64,000 nucleotides of DNA, taken from the NCBI RefSeq assembly GCF_039545795.1, contig NZ_CP154260.1, positions 501,001-565,000 on the forward strand, read 5' to 3'. Below, one piece after another: positions 54,994 through 63,781 of this stretch. The stretch comes from Chitinophaga niabensis. Its GTDB lineage: Bacteria > Bacteroidota > Bacteroidia > Chitinophagales > Chitinophagaceae. A model generated the notes under the pieces. It had not been told where the DNA came from. It was given only the letters and a program-made list of their open reading frames with translations, and made no database searches. Both the position numbers and the translations under genes were made by a program. Positions within the stretch are counted from its first letter, which is position 1; each line of letters starts with the position of its first letter.

Positions 54994-55764
54994 TTAGAGC
55001 TCAATTGGCTGCACACTATAGAAATACATAACTGTTCCGCCTCCCAGATCTAATTCATCTGCTGTGGTGCTGATAATATGTTCTTTTCCGGCAGTAAAGC
55101 CCAGTACAGCCAGATCATTGCCACTGGTATCTAATATAAATTCACCTGTATCCGCATTTTTATACCGTATAAAATAGGTAATATCCATTTGGTCACTGTC
55201 TTTCATGGGCACTATAACCACTTTTGGGTGCAGTTTCAGGCGTTGATAATTTTCAAATACGGTTAATTCGTCAAATTCACCGGTTGTATTATTGAGTTTA
55301 TATAACACAACATCTACCTTTAACGTATTACTCTGTATGGCTGTGGGCAGTTTATTGAATAACTGAAAGGATGCAGAATCGTTACCAAAGCCTGATTTAC
55401 CTTTCAGGAAACTTTTAATGCCAAGATCTTCACTGAAGGCCAGGCGTAAATTCATTTTTTCTCCACTCTTTACCAGTACGTTCGTGTCCAGCAATACTTC
55501 ATTTGACCCCTTCTTGCGGAAAGTGACCTTTGTTTTTTTGTCAGCTGCCAGGATCTGTGCTTTGTAACTCCCGGCAGGACCTGCAACCAGCGAATCTTTC
55601 AGCATGCTGCTTTCCATATATACCTGCAATGCTGGTGTGCCTGGTAGTTGTATCAACTCCAGTTCCAATAACCCAAAGGATTGTTCTTCCACTGGATTAC
55701 CTTTTTTACAGGCCATTGTTAATAAGAGGAATGCAGCGCTCAAAAATGTAAATGTTCTTAGCAT
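54994..55764 (-). CDS. Lipoprotein of unknown function
   Basis: A 256-residue lipoprotein with signal LSAAFLLLTMACKKG (lipidated Cys19). The mature protein appears to be two beta domains: VTFRKKGSNEVLLDTNVLVK then DVVLYKLNNTTGEFDELTVF. It vaguely recalls DUF4397-like surface proteins, but I cannot name the family. Start at 55764 (MLRTFTFLSAAF), since the extension to 55809 lacks a signal. It is the last gene of the minus-strand TonB-receptor group, so it may be a surface accessory protein. Confidence 0.65.
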   Translation of the reverse strand: MLRTFTFLSAAFLLLTMACKKGNPVEEQSFGLLELELIQLPGTPALQVYMESSMLKDSLVAGPAGSYKAQILAADKKTKVTFRKKGSNEVLLDTNVLVKSGEKMNLRLAFSEDLGIKSFLKGKSGFGNDSASFQLFNKLPTAIQSNTLKVDVVLYKLNNTTGEFDELTVFENYQRLKLHPKVVIVPMKDSDQMDITYFIRYKNADTGEFILDTSGNDLAVLGFTAGKEHIISTTADELDLGGGTVMYFYSVQPIEL

Positions 55765-55849
55765 ACTTTTCGTTGATTTATATATTTTAATGTAAGTGAG
55801 AATGACCATTAGTTCCGGTAACGCCTTCTACTGTTGTGTGGTTGGCTTA

Positions 55850-56045
55850 TCAGGAGGTAAATACGATCGGGCAACTGGCAATGCCTTGTGCATCTGTTAC
55901 ACCCTCTGGTGTACCTGGGTTACCGCCCGAAGGAAGTATGCCAGGTATGCCACGAATAAGGGTTCCGGATTCGATGGTAAGGGTTGTTGTGCCTGAAGTA
56001 TTTTCTACGGATAGCACTGCAGCAATGATGTAATAGAAAAGCCGT
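55850..56045 (-). pseudogene. Decayed duplicate fragment of the neighbouring beta-helix lipoprotein gene
   Basis: The frame reads YYIIAAVLSVENTSG then TTTLTIESGTLIRGIPGILP, SGGNPGTPEGV, TDAQGIASCPIVFTS and a TGA stop. This follows residues ~66-135 of the upstream protein (ATLTIQPGTIIRGLAGTPAS, GGNPGTPGGV, DAQGTASCPIVFTSYRE), with eight residues deleted and a premature stop. No proper N-terminus or C-terminal body remains. It fills the 360-bp gap between two lipoprotein genes. Confidence 0.8.
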
Positions 56046-56125
56046 GACATATTTTCTGATTTGAAAGTAAGTGTGGAAAGCTTTCCTTTCCACACTTACA
56101 AAAATTAGAAATTGAAGAATACCGA

Positions 56126-57559
56126 TTATTGGAATCTAACCCATGATCCGGTCCAGTCTGTACCACCGAAAACAAATGCACCAGCATCAACCGGAGAATT
56201 TGCAGGGCTGCTGGCTTGTGGGAAGTAGTTAGCTGCGCCACCGAATTCAGAAGGGCGAACAAAAGGATTCACCAGTCTTACATTCAGTGATTGTGCAGCA
56301 GTGTAGCCCAGGTTACCTGAAGGCGTAGTCAGGGGAGTGAACACACCACTTACCTCTTGCGCGTACGGACGAACAAATGCATTAGACAATACGCTGGTCA
56401 GAACAGTTTGACCATTATTGTATGCATTGTAGCTATTGCTGATGATCGGGGTCTGATCAAAAACAATACCGTTGTTGAAACCGATAAAGATGCTTTTAGA
56501 AAGCGTAGTTTGAGAAGATCTGCGGATGTGTGCAGAACGGCCATATCTACCTGTTCCTGAAGGAGCGCCATTAGTAATGGAAGCTGCTGCAGCGGAAGAA
56601 ACACCTACCAGGGTAATGTGGCTGAGTACAGGTTTAGTGATAGGAGTTGCAGTAGAATCTCCTGCAGCGTTGTTATCACTTTCGATACCGTTAGATTGGC
56701 TCTTATCTGCACGGGCAGGGTCAACAACAACCAAAGCAGTATCAATTGTACCTACATAACCATTGTCAAAATCCAGTGCATCATCCAGTGCATCGATAGA
56801 TACAAGGTGAGAAGCATTTACAGTACCACCAAAGAATTCGAAGCCATCATCATTTGATTTGAATACTTCTACATTCCTGATCACAGTACCGTTACCAACG
56901 CCACCCAGGGTTAAACCATTGAGCTCATTGTCAACAGCCAGTTCCCAACCAGCATATTCAATACGAACGTGCGTGAGGATACCGGAATTATCACCTGTTG
57001 AGCTACCACCATAGGTGTTATCATAAGTAACACCGCCAGCGAGGTTATTGGGAATGCCTTCAACAACAGAAGAAGTTGATCTGTTGGTAGGCGCTTCACC
57101 CAGGATCACAATGCCACCCCAATCTCCGGGAGCAGGAATTCCTGACCTTTCTCTGTAAGAAGTGAATACGATAGGGCATGATGCAGTTCCCTGAGCATCA
57201 ATAAAACCTGTTTTGGTGATCACGAGAACACCACCTGGAGTACCAGGATTACCACCTGATGCAGGAGTACCAGCTAAACCGCGGATGATAGTACCAGGCT
57301 GAATAGTGAGTGTAGCACCTTCAACAGCTACCACACCATCCAGATAATAAAGGGTGTTGCTGTTTAAAGTAGTGTTGGTAGAGATCTTACCACTTAAAAT
57401 TACAGGGCCTAATGTATCAGTGCACGGAGACAATGGCGTGGGGCCGGCATTCAGAGCACGGAAATCACCTTGTTGTTGTACTTTGTTTTCCTTCTTACAT
57501 GCAGTTCCGAGTACCATCAGACCGGCTGCAACTGTGAGAATTAGGGTTGTCGTTTTCAT
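56126..57559 (-). CDS. Repeat-rich (probable right-handed beta-helix) surface lipoprotein
   Basis: A 477-residue lipoprotein (LTVAAGLMVLGTACKKEN, Cys21). The body has short beta-strand turns with G/N/D at the corners (VEGATLTIQPGTIIRG, GPGDWGG-type PAPGDWGGIVILGEAPTNRS, GNGTVIRNVEVFKSNDDGFE, FFGGTVNASHLVSIDALDDA), as in right-handed beta helices. Proteins with the GDWGGIVILG motif are common next to TonB receptors in Bacteroidota and often misnamed. Lying 75 bp downstream of a receptor gene that has no SusD partner, it may act as the surface binding subunit (inference). Confidence 0.75.
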   Translation of the reverse strand: MKTTTLILTVAAGLMVLGTACKKENKVQQQGDFRALNAGPTPLSPCTDTLGPVILSGKISTNTTLNSNTLYYLDGVVAVEGATLTIQPGTIIRGLAGTPASGGNPGTPGGVLVITKTGFIDAQGTASCPIVFTSYRERSGIPAPGDWGGIVILGEAPTNRSTSSVVEGIPNNLAGGVTYDNTYGGSSTGDNSGILTHVRIEYAGWELAVDNELNGLTLGGVGNGTVIRNVEVFKSNDDGFEFFGGTVNASHLVSIDALDDALDFDNGYVGTIDTALVVVDPARADKSQSNGIESDNNAAGDSTATPITKPVLSHITLVGVSSAAAASITNGAPSGTGRYGRSAHIRRSSQTTLSKSIFIGFNNGIVFDQTPIISNSYNAYNNGQTVLTSVLSNAFVRPYAQEVSGVFTPLTTPSGNLGYTAAQSLNVRLVNPFVRPSEFGGAANYFPQASSPANSPVDAGAFVFGGTDWTGSWVRFQ

Positions 57560-57634
57560 AAAATTTTGATTTCTGATTTAAGTTAACAATGAGTGCCTGA
57601 TCAGGGCTATACATAGTACGTACATATGTGCATG

Positions 57635-60600
57635 TTAAAAACTATAAGAAAGGGTGGCGCTGTATGTGCGGCCTGGTCTTGCTTCATAATCAATCTGGTC
57701 TTTTCCTTTCTGATAGAGTAAGTCTTTTATGGAAGGGTCCTTTCTTCCATTTGTGATTTCCCCGTCTGCATAAAAGTTCCGGTATACAATGTTGTAGCTG
57801 TCTAACAGGTTAGCAATGGCTAGTCTCACCTCCGCTTTTTGTTTCAGGAAACGGAAAGCAACCTGTCCATCCAGGGCCTGTATTGGCCTTTCAAATAGCG
57901 ACTCCCTGTAGAATTCAGAGGGGCGGAACATCCTGTTAGTAACATAATTGTATACAAGGCTGAGAGAGAACGGTTTGGTATCATAATAAATACCTGCGTT
58001 CACCATATAGTTGCTGGCTCCTGTTTGTGGGCGTTTTTCTGTTCTGCCAACAGAATCTATGATGATCAGTTTGCTGGTAGCCGGATCTGTGAAAGTCTTG
58101 GAGTATCCTTGTTTCACTTTTGCATCCAGGGCCGTAAAGTTGCCATATAAAGTGACGTTCTTCAACACCGGTACTTTTGTGAAAGCCAACGTTTTCCGCA
58201 TTTCTATTTCCAATCCAAGGTTAGTGGCGCTGGCGTTATTGGCTAGTTTGTAACTCCTGTTATCTCCTTCTTTATATATTTCCATTGGGTGTTTAAACTC
58301 TTTGTGGAAGAGAGAGAGCGAAAGTATCTCTCCGGGGCCTGGATAGTATTCGTATCTGAAATCGAGGTGCCTTACCAGTGTAGATCTTACAAGTGCGCTA
58401 TGGTATTGGCCTCCCAGTTCAAAATCATACTCACTGAAATAGGATAATTCACGCAGATCGGGACGGATGATACTATTGGCATAGGCCAGGCGGAGGTTCA
58501 TTTTTGAAGTGAGGCTATAGGTAAGATTAGCAGAAGGGAAGAGGCGCCAGTTTGGGTCTCTGTCTTTTACTGCGTCACTATAGGTGCTGTCCAGTAATGC
58601 GTTTACATTGTTCATGTTATAATACTCAGCTCTCAGACCCCATACGAGGCGTAATTTCTCACCAAATTTATTGTCGAACATACCATATACGGCGTGCAGG
58701 TTTGCGGTTTTATCAAAGTCATCTGCGAACTGGCTTACTACTATCTGTCCTCCTCTTTCCGGTATAAATGTTTTTGAAATGGGTGGAAAATCCTGGGTGT
58801 TGTACTGTTGTGATCCGGTATTCAGTACATAGAACAAACGATCTTTCGACCATCCGCCGTAGCCGGTTTTAAATGTATGGTCCCAATTGAACAGTTTAAA
58901 CGGTATGGAGGCAGAAACATCCCATGTATAGTTCTTTTCGAAAGCACGGCTCCATAAACGCAGCGCCCCGGCATTGATCCCATTGCTAAATGGGTTGGAG
59001 ATGTTCATATCATTTGTTGCCAGGTAGTCGCTTTCAATAATGTCAGCCTTAAACTGATGATTGTCTGGCTTATTACGGTCCAGGTTAATATAAGCACCCA
59101 GCCATTTAAGTTTAACACCTTTGTTACCCAGTGCGTATTCTCCTTTCAGCTGGTGCTGAGTGAGCGCTGTTTGCGTGGTAAGGTCGTAATAACCTAACAG
59201 CGTTGCAGAAGGATTTGCGTGTGCACCTTTACCAAATACAAGTTGCTGGTCGTACATACGCAGGTACATAGCCTGGTAAGAAAGCCGTAGCTTTTCATTA
59301 CGGTAACCGATACCGAACATTCCTCCCAGGTTGGTGGTGAAACCATATCTTTTACCATTAAAGCTAACCTGCTCGCCTTCGGAACTGCCTTCAAATCCAT
59401 CACGGCTCATGCGGATATCCTGGGTAGCGAAGGTATTCCTGTAGCTCAGTGCCAGTATCACACCCAGCTGATCTTTTGCAGATAAACGGATAGCGCGGCC
59501 TGCAGAGAGCTGATAGTTCTGCGAAGGACTGGCATTCATATCATAGAGGCCCCAGTTGTTGCTGAACATCCGGGGATTTTTGCCACCGGCATTATATGCA
59601 GCTATTACATCCTTTGTATTACTCCAATCCAGTTTACCTAAAAGGTTCCGGTGGGGAGCTGCTTGTGCCCGGTATTCACTTCCGTCTAATTCAAGACTGC
59701 GAAAGTTCTTATTTGTAGTGTTAGAGTTTACACTACCGCCAACACCGATGTTTAAAAAGTTATTGACTGGAATGTCCAGCGTATTTACTTCTACCAGGCC
59801 GCCACCAAATTCTGCATTCCTGTCAGGAGTTAACGTTTTTACTACCGTTACGTTGTCTACAATGTTAGAAGGGATCAGGTCGAAGCTGAAGTTTTTACGG
59901 TTCAGTTCTGTGCTGGGCATAACCTGGCCATTCAGTACAGCCTGGTTGTAACGCTCACTTAATCCGCGTACTACCACATATTTATTATCCACAGTGGCCA
60001 AACCGCTAACTCTTTTTAATACCTCCCCGATATTTTTATCCGGTGTGCGGCTGATCTGTTCAGCACTTATACCATCTGTAATAGCTGAGTTATTCTTTTG
60101 TATAGCGTATAAACCTTCTACGGAAGCACGTTTGTAATTGGCTGTTACAGTTACTCCTTTCAGACGTGACCCCTCGCTTTTTAATACGATATCCAGCGGA
60201 ACGTTCTCTTTATTTTTTACAGTGATCTCTGTTACTTTGCGTGTTTCGTAGGAGATATAGCTGAAGGTAAGGTTGTATATGCCGGGAGAGAGGTTTAATT
60301 CATATGTTCCATCCACATTACTTACAACACCGGGGCCATTCTCGGCTATGATAGTTACACCTGGCAGCGGTTCATTTTTGTTGTCCACTACTTTCCCGCT
60401 GATGCGGCCTTTTTCTTCCACAGGTTTTTTTTCCTGACGGCCCTTGCGTAGTGCAATGGCATTGTTTGAAAATTCAATATCCAATGGTGCGTAGATATCC
60501 ATATAACTCAGAACATCTTCCAGTTTACTGTCTTTAAAGCGAAGGTTGCTTAAAGTACAGGCCTGCAGGTATTCAGGGTCATAGGTAAAAGAGTACTTCG

Positions 60601-60766
60601 TTTGTTTTTCCAGTGATTTTACCACCTGAACGGCAGTAGCATGTTCCATATTAAGGGATACCTTATCTGCCAGTCCTTTATAAGATTGTGCAAATAAAGA
60701 GGACGGGAGGATCACACAAAAGAACATAGTGGTCCCTTTACAAAATCTTTGTGTAGATTTTTGCAT
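57635..60766 (-). CDS. TonB-dependent outer-membrane receptor with STN domain (non-SusC type)
   Basis: A 1,043-residue receptor: signal peptide (FFCVILPSSLFAQ), STN signalling domain (VSLNMEHATAVQVVKSLEKQ to IEFSNNAIALRKG), carboxypeptidase-like domain (RISGKVVDNKNEPLPGVTII), plug (PDKNIGEVLKRVSGLATVDN, VVRGLSERYNQAVLNGQVMP, ADRNAEFGGGLVEV-like DRNAEFGGGLVEVNT), and barrel ending in YSATLSYSF. It lacks the SusC-specific signature of the receptor at 47000. The STN domain implies signalling to FecR encoded 45 bp upstream. The ligand is unknown. Confidence 0.93.
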   Translation of the reverse strand: MQKSTQRFCKGTTMFFCVILPSSLFAQSYKGLADKVSLNMEHATAVQVVKSLEKQTKYSFTYDPEYLQACTLSNLRFKDSKLEDVLSYMDIYAPLDIEFSNNAIALRKGRQEKKPVEEKGRISGKVVDNKNEPLPGVTIIAENGPGVVSNVDGTYELNLSPGIYNLTFSYISYETRKVTEITVKNKENVPLDIVLKSEGSRLKGVTVTANYKRASVEGLYAIQKNNSAITDGISAEQISRTPDKNIGEVLKRVSGLATVDNKYVVVRGLSERYNQAVLNGQVMPSTELNRKNFSFDLIPSNIVDNVTVVKTLTPDRNAEFGGGLVEVNTLDIPVNNFLNIGVGGSVNSNTTNKNFRSLELDGSEYRAQAAPHRNLLGKLDWSNTKDVIAAYNAGGKNPRMFSNNWGLYDMNASPSQNYQLSAGRAIRLSAKDQLGVILALSYRNTFATQDIRMSRDGFEGSSEGEQVSFNGKRYGFTTNLGGMFGIGYRNEKLRLSYQAMYLRMYDQQLVFGKGAHANPSATLLGYYDLTTQTALTQHQLKGEYALGNKGVKLKWLGAYINLDRNKPDNHQFKADIIESDYLATNDMNISNPFSNGINAGALRLWSRAFEKNYTWDVSASIPFKLFNWDHTFKTGYGGWSKDRLFYVLNTGSQQYNTQDFPPISKTFIPERGGQIVVSQFADDFDKTANLHAVYGMFDNKFGEKLRLVWGLRAEYYNMNNVNALLDSTYSDAVKDRDPNWRLFPSANLTYSLTSKMNLRLAYANSIIRPDLRELSYFSEYDFELGGQYHSALVRSTLVRHLDFRYEYYPGPGEILSLSLFHKEFKHPMEIYKEGDNRSYKLANNASATNLGLEIEMRKTLAFTKVPVLKNVTLYGNFTALDAKVKQGYSKTFTDPATSKLIIIDSVGRTEKRPQTGASNYMVNAGIYYDTKPFSLSLVYNYVTNRMFRPSEFYRESLFERPIQALDGQVAFRFLKQKAEVRLAIANLLDSYNIVYRNFYADGEITNGRKDPSIKDLLYQKGKDQIDYEARPGRTYSATLSYSF

Positions 60767-60811
60767 ACGCGATTGAATTGTTTTTATTGTTAAGAAAGTG
60801 GGAAACAGGTT

Positions 60812-61744
60812 TTATTGCTTGCGCTCATCCCCGGTAATGATAAAATGATTAGTTCCTGATAAGCGATAAGAAAAATTATGAACATACCGTAAAACGTTCA
60901 GAATATGTATGGCTCCTTCGTTCCTGTTAAATACTCCGGTTACTTTCCGTTTCCCTAACTGGGCATTGTCGAATATGATGGTGCATCCATAGCGGCTTTG
61001 TAATTTGGCAAAAGCATCCTCAAGCGAAGTACCTTCAAAGACCACCTTCCCGTTCTTCCAATCCAGCACTGTTGCTACATTAAATGCTGCAGGTAGTTCC
61101 AGTGATTTACCTTTCCTGTACCGTACCATTTGGCCCGGCTCTAACAGGTAGCTTTCGGAGACTGTAGATACAGACACCTTTCCGGCAGTAAGGCTCACCT
61201 GTATACTTCCATCTGCCTGATTACCGGTAGCAATATTGAAAGCGGTTCCCAGGGCAGTAGTAACCAGCCCGTCTGTATGTACTTTAAATGCGCGGCGACT
61301 GTCCTTCGCCACTTCAAAATAAGCTTCTCCGTTCAGCCACAACTCTCTGCTGGTGTCATTGTACTGCGATGTATAAATAATGGATGAAAATGGTCCCATG
61401 AATACTTTAGATCCGTCTGTAAGGGTCAGCAACTGTACATGGTCGCTTTTGTTAACAACGGTATCATTATGAACGGTTGCGGCTCTGCCGGTATCTTTCC
61501 TTTCAGACTGCCATAGCCATGTGCCCCCCAGTATCAGCATAGTTACTGTTGCAGCAATACCGTACCAGCGGCTTATTTTTTTTACCGGAACAATTACTTC
61601 TTCTTCTGCCGTAGCAGACCATACTTCATGCAGGTAAGCGTCCATTTCCTCCGTTTCCCCTTTTTGCAGATACGCTTCCACGCGCTCCACTTCTTCCGCC
61701 GTGCAGTTTCCTTTAAAGTACTTTTCGATCAATTGCTGGTCCAT
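60812..61744 (-). CDS. FecR-family anti-sigma factor
   Basis: A 310-residue protein with a short cytoplasmic sigma-binding part (IEKYFKGNCTAEEVERVEAY), a helix near residues 63-80 (WYGIAATVTMLILGGTWLW), the periplasmic FecR domain (VQLLTLTDGSKVFMGPFSSI, LNGEAYFEVAKDSRRAFKVH, LGTAFNIATG) and a C-terminal STN-contact domain (SLEDAFAKLQSRYGCTIIFD, KVTGVFNRNEGAIHILNVLR). It is in the same direction as the receptor gene 45 bp downstream, and a peptidase gene lies 49 bp upstream. No sigma gene is adjacent. Confidence 0.92.
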   Translation of the reverse strand: MDQQLIEKYFKGNCTAEEVERVEAYLQKGETEEMDAYLHEVWSATAEEEVIVPVKKISRWYGIAATVTMLILGGTWLWQSERKDTGRAATVHNDTVVNKSDHVQLLTLTDGSKVFMGPFSSIIYTSQYNDTSRELWLNGEAYFEVAKDSRRAFKVHTDGLVTTALGTAFNIATGNQADGSIQVSLTAGKVSVSTVSESYLLEPGQMVRYRKGKSLELPAAFNVATVLDWKNGKVVFEGTSLEDAFAKLQSRYGCTIIFDNAQLGKRKVTGVFNRNEGAIHILNVLRYVHNFSYRLSGTNHFIITGDERKQ

Positions 61745-61793
61745 ATAAAGAGTACGTTAGCAACTAAGCGATGTACCAACCGGAAAACGGAGT

Positions 61794-63146
61794 TTACAAT
61801 TTGGTAATATTGTCGCTGGAACGGTACAGGGTTCTGGCGGGTATAGCCGGATGCGCCAGGCGCAGGTTCACAGGGTTTGAAGGGATTGTGGCTCCATAGA
61901 TCAGTTCCAGCGCTTTGCGTAACAATACATCCTGTGTAGCCCCCACTTCGCTGAGCGGCAGGGTAGCTGTTTCATCTATCGGGTATTTGGGCAGGATGCC
62001 GTTTGCATAGCTTCCTTGCCCCAGTTTATTTTGCAGCTTATATATAATAGGTGTAAGTACCCAGTTCACCTGCCTGGGGCTCCGGAGATCCCTTAGAGAA
62101 AAGGAGGCTTCGTCCTTTCCATGGGTATTACTGCCTATCTGAACCACTTCCAGGAAGGGAGGAAGGTTGTTCACCAATAATTCTGATGCGGACCCGGTAC
62201 CCCCTGTGGTAAGAATGTATACTTTATTTATATGTATACCGGCGCTGGCCAGTTCTGTATATTGTTTTCCGGCATTGGAAGCGGATGTTTGCAATGCTGC
62301 CTGCAGGGTTTGTGTTTTTCTTCCTTCATATTTATTACCCTGATAAATAACATATACTTCCTGCTGGGTTAATTTATCAGCTATCAGCGTACCTAATTTT
62401 GCACTGCTGGCTACACTGCCGCCCGCATTATACCGCAGGTCCAGGATCAGCTCTGTAATACCGGCCTGCTTGAATTTATTAAAAGCGGTCAGGAGGGCGG
62501 CATCATAATTTTCATCGAAAGATGAATAATAGAGATAACCTGTTTTTTTCCCGTCCTGCTGAAATACACGGGTATAGTGAACAGCATTCTCATTGGCATA
62601 ACCGGGGGAGAGCTGGATGTTGCCCCCTTCCTGCATAAACACCTCATTCTTATATACAGCAGCTGCGATGGTGAGTGACCCTGCTTTATTCAATACTTTA
62701 TTAATGGTGTTCATATTTTCCGCAGTAATGGTTTGCCCGTTCACTGCCATGAAGTAACTGCCTCTTCTCAATCCTGCATTGTAGGCGGCGCCGTTTGTAT
62801 TCACAAAAGTAACCACACCAATAACCTGGCTACGTACCTGGGTGATAATGTAGTGAAAACCAAATATGAAATAGCTGTTGGAAGATGGAGCGATACCATT
62901 TCCGCTGAGGTAGGAAAAACGGTCTTTTTTGGATAACAGGCTGGTAAAGAACTGGTCAGAAGGAAGTGAAAAATCCGGTTGGGCCGGTATCTCATCCTGC
63001 CAGTAATAGAACCGCCGCATACTATCCAGTATCCATTGATTAACGCGGCCCAGACTGTCTCTTCGTTCAGGCGGCGGGGTTGTGTCATTTTTGCGGCAAG
63101 CGGTTAACAGCAAAAGGCAAAGGATATAACAAAAAAATGGTTTCAC
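61794..63146 (-). CDS. S41-family (C-terminal processing) peptidase lipoprotein
   Basis: A 450-residue lipoprotein (ILCLLLLTACRKND, Cys17). A PDZ-like segment (GAAYNAGLRRGSYFMAVNGQ) is followed by the S41 core with LDLRYNAGGSV, nucleophile Ser319 (LTTGGTGSASELLVN) and the paired Lys344 (IGSNTHGKDEASFS). These are the Ser/Lys dyad of Prc-type proteases. It ends 49 bp before fecR in the same direction and so probably shares its transcript. In Pseudomonas, Prc takes part in processing FecR-like anti-sigma factors, which suggests a similar role here (inference). Confidence 0.9.
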   Translation of the reverse strand: MKPFFCYILCLLLLTACRKNDTTPPPERRDSLGRVNQWILDSMRRFYYWQDEIPAQPDFSLPSDQFFTSLLSKKDRFSYLSGNGIAPSSNSYFIFGFHYIITQVRSQVIGVVTFVNTNGAAYNAGLRRGSYFMAVNGQTITAENMNTINKVLNKAGSLTIAAAVYKNEVFMQEGGNIQLSPGYANENAVHYTRVFQQDGKKTGYLYYSSFDENYDAALLTAFNKFKQAGITELILDLRYNAGGSVASSAKLGTLIADKLTQQEVYVIYQGNKYEGRKTQTLQAALQTSASNAGKQYTELASAGIHINKVYILTTGGTGSASELLVNNLPPFLEVVQIGSNTHGKDEASFSLRDLRSPRQVNWVLTPIIYKLQNKLGQGSYANGILPKYPIDETATLPLSEVGATQDVLLRKALELIYGATIPSNPVNLRLAHPAIPARTLYRSSDNITKL

Positions 63147-63359
63147 GGGGATTGATTGTAGAATAAATCTACCGCGCTAATTCAGCGCTACCAAGTAATC
63201 CGGGTAAAATTAATATTAAGTTTCAGCCTTGTGCTGATCACTAACATCGCAGTTTTCAATGCGTTGCGAAGTCCTTTTTTTCATTCGTTAAAAAATTAAC
63301 CACTGCAATATTATCACAGCGGGGCGTTGTAATTTAGTAGTGCACTCAAGCAAAAGACT

Positions 63360-63690
63360 TAAGACAGATTTACCAGTTTAGCCTGACAAATAAGTGAACA
63401 GTCAACTTGATAACCCAACAATACCTGAATTAGAAATATAACCAGATAAAGACACGGACGATCTCCCCAAAAGGTCCTCCTCACAGATAAGATATTTACC
63501 ATGCTGTTATTAGCATTGTTGCTGTCGTCACCAACTTGCTAATAAACAGCATGTGTATTCAACTGATTGCAATGGCGCGAGCTTTTTGAAAAGCCCTCTT
63601 TAGAGAACCATTAAGAGCCTACACAATTGCATTCTCGAACATTCACATGATTTATGCCCGGCACATTGTATCTACAGTGTGCTTTTTTTT
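63360..63690 (+). ncRNA. Possible non-coding RNA with its own terminator
   Basis: In the 635-bp gap 63147-63781 no reading frame is supported. It contains a strong stem (63500-63515 with 63537-63553, 16 bp with one bulge) around a 21-nt loop, a short hairpin near 63580-63595, and a 9-bp terminator stem with eight T residues. The 5' end is not defined and no good promoter was found, so the boundaries are rough. No known RNA family was recognised. Confidence 0.35.
63661..63690 (+). terminator. Rho-independent terminator without an obvious upstream gene
   Basis: GCACATTGT (63661-63669) pairs with ACAGTGTGC (63674-63682, one T-G pair) and is followed by eight T residues. The nearest upstream gene on this strand is more than 8 kb away. 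Confidence 0.85.
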
Positions 63691-63781
63691 GTGGGTAACG
63701 TGTAGGGTTCTGCGTTAGCCCCTGCCTGGCCCGGGGGATGCCGGGTATGGGATTTTCAAAATTCCAGACTACATTTGCTGC

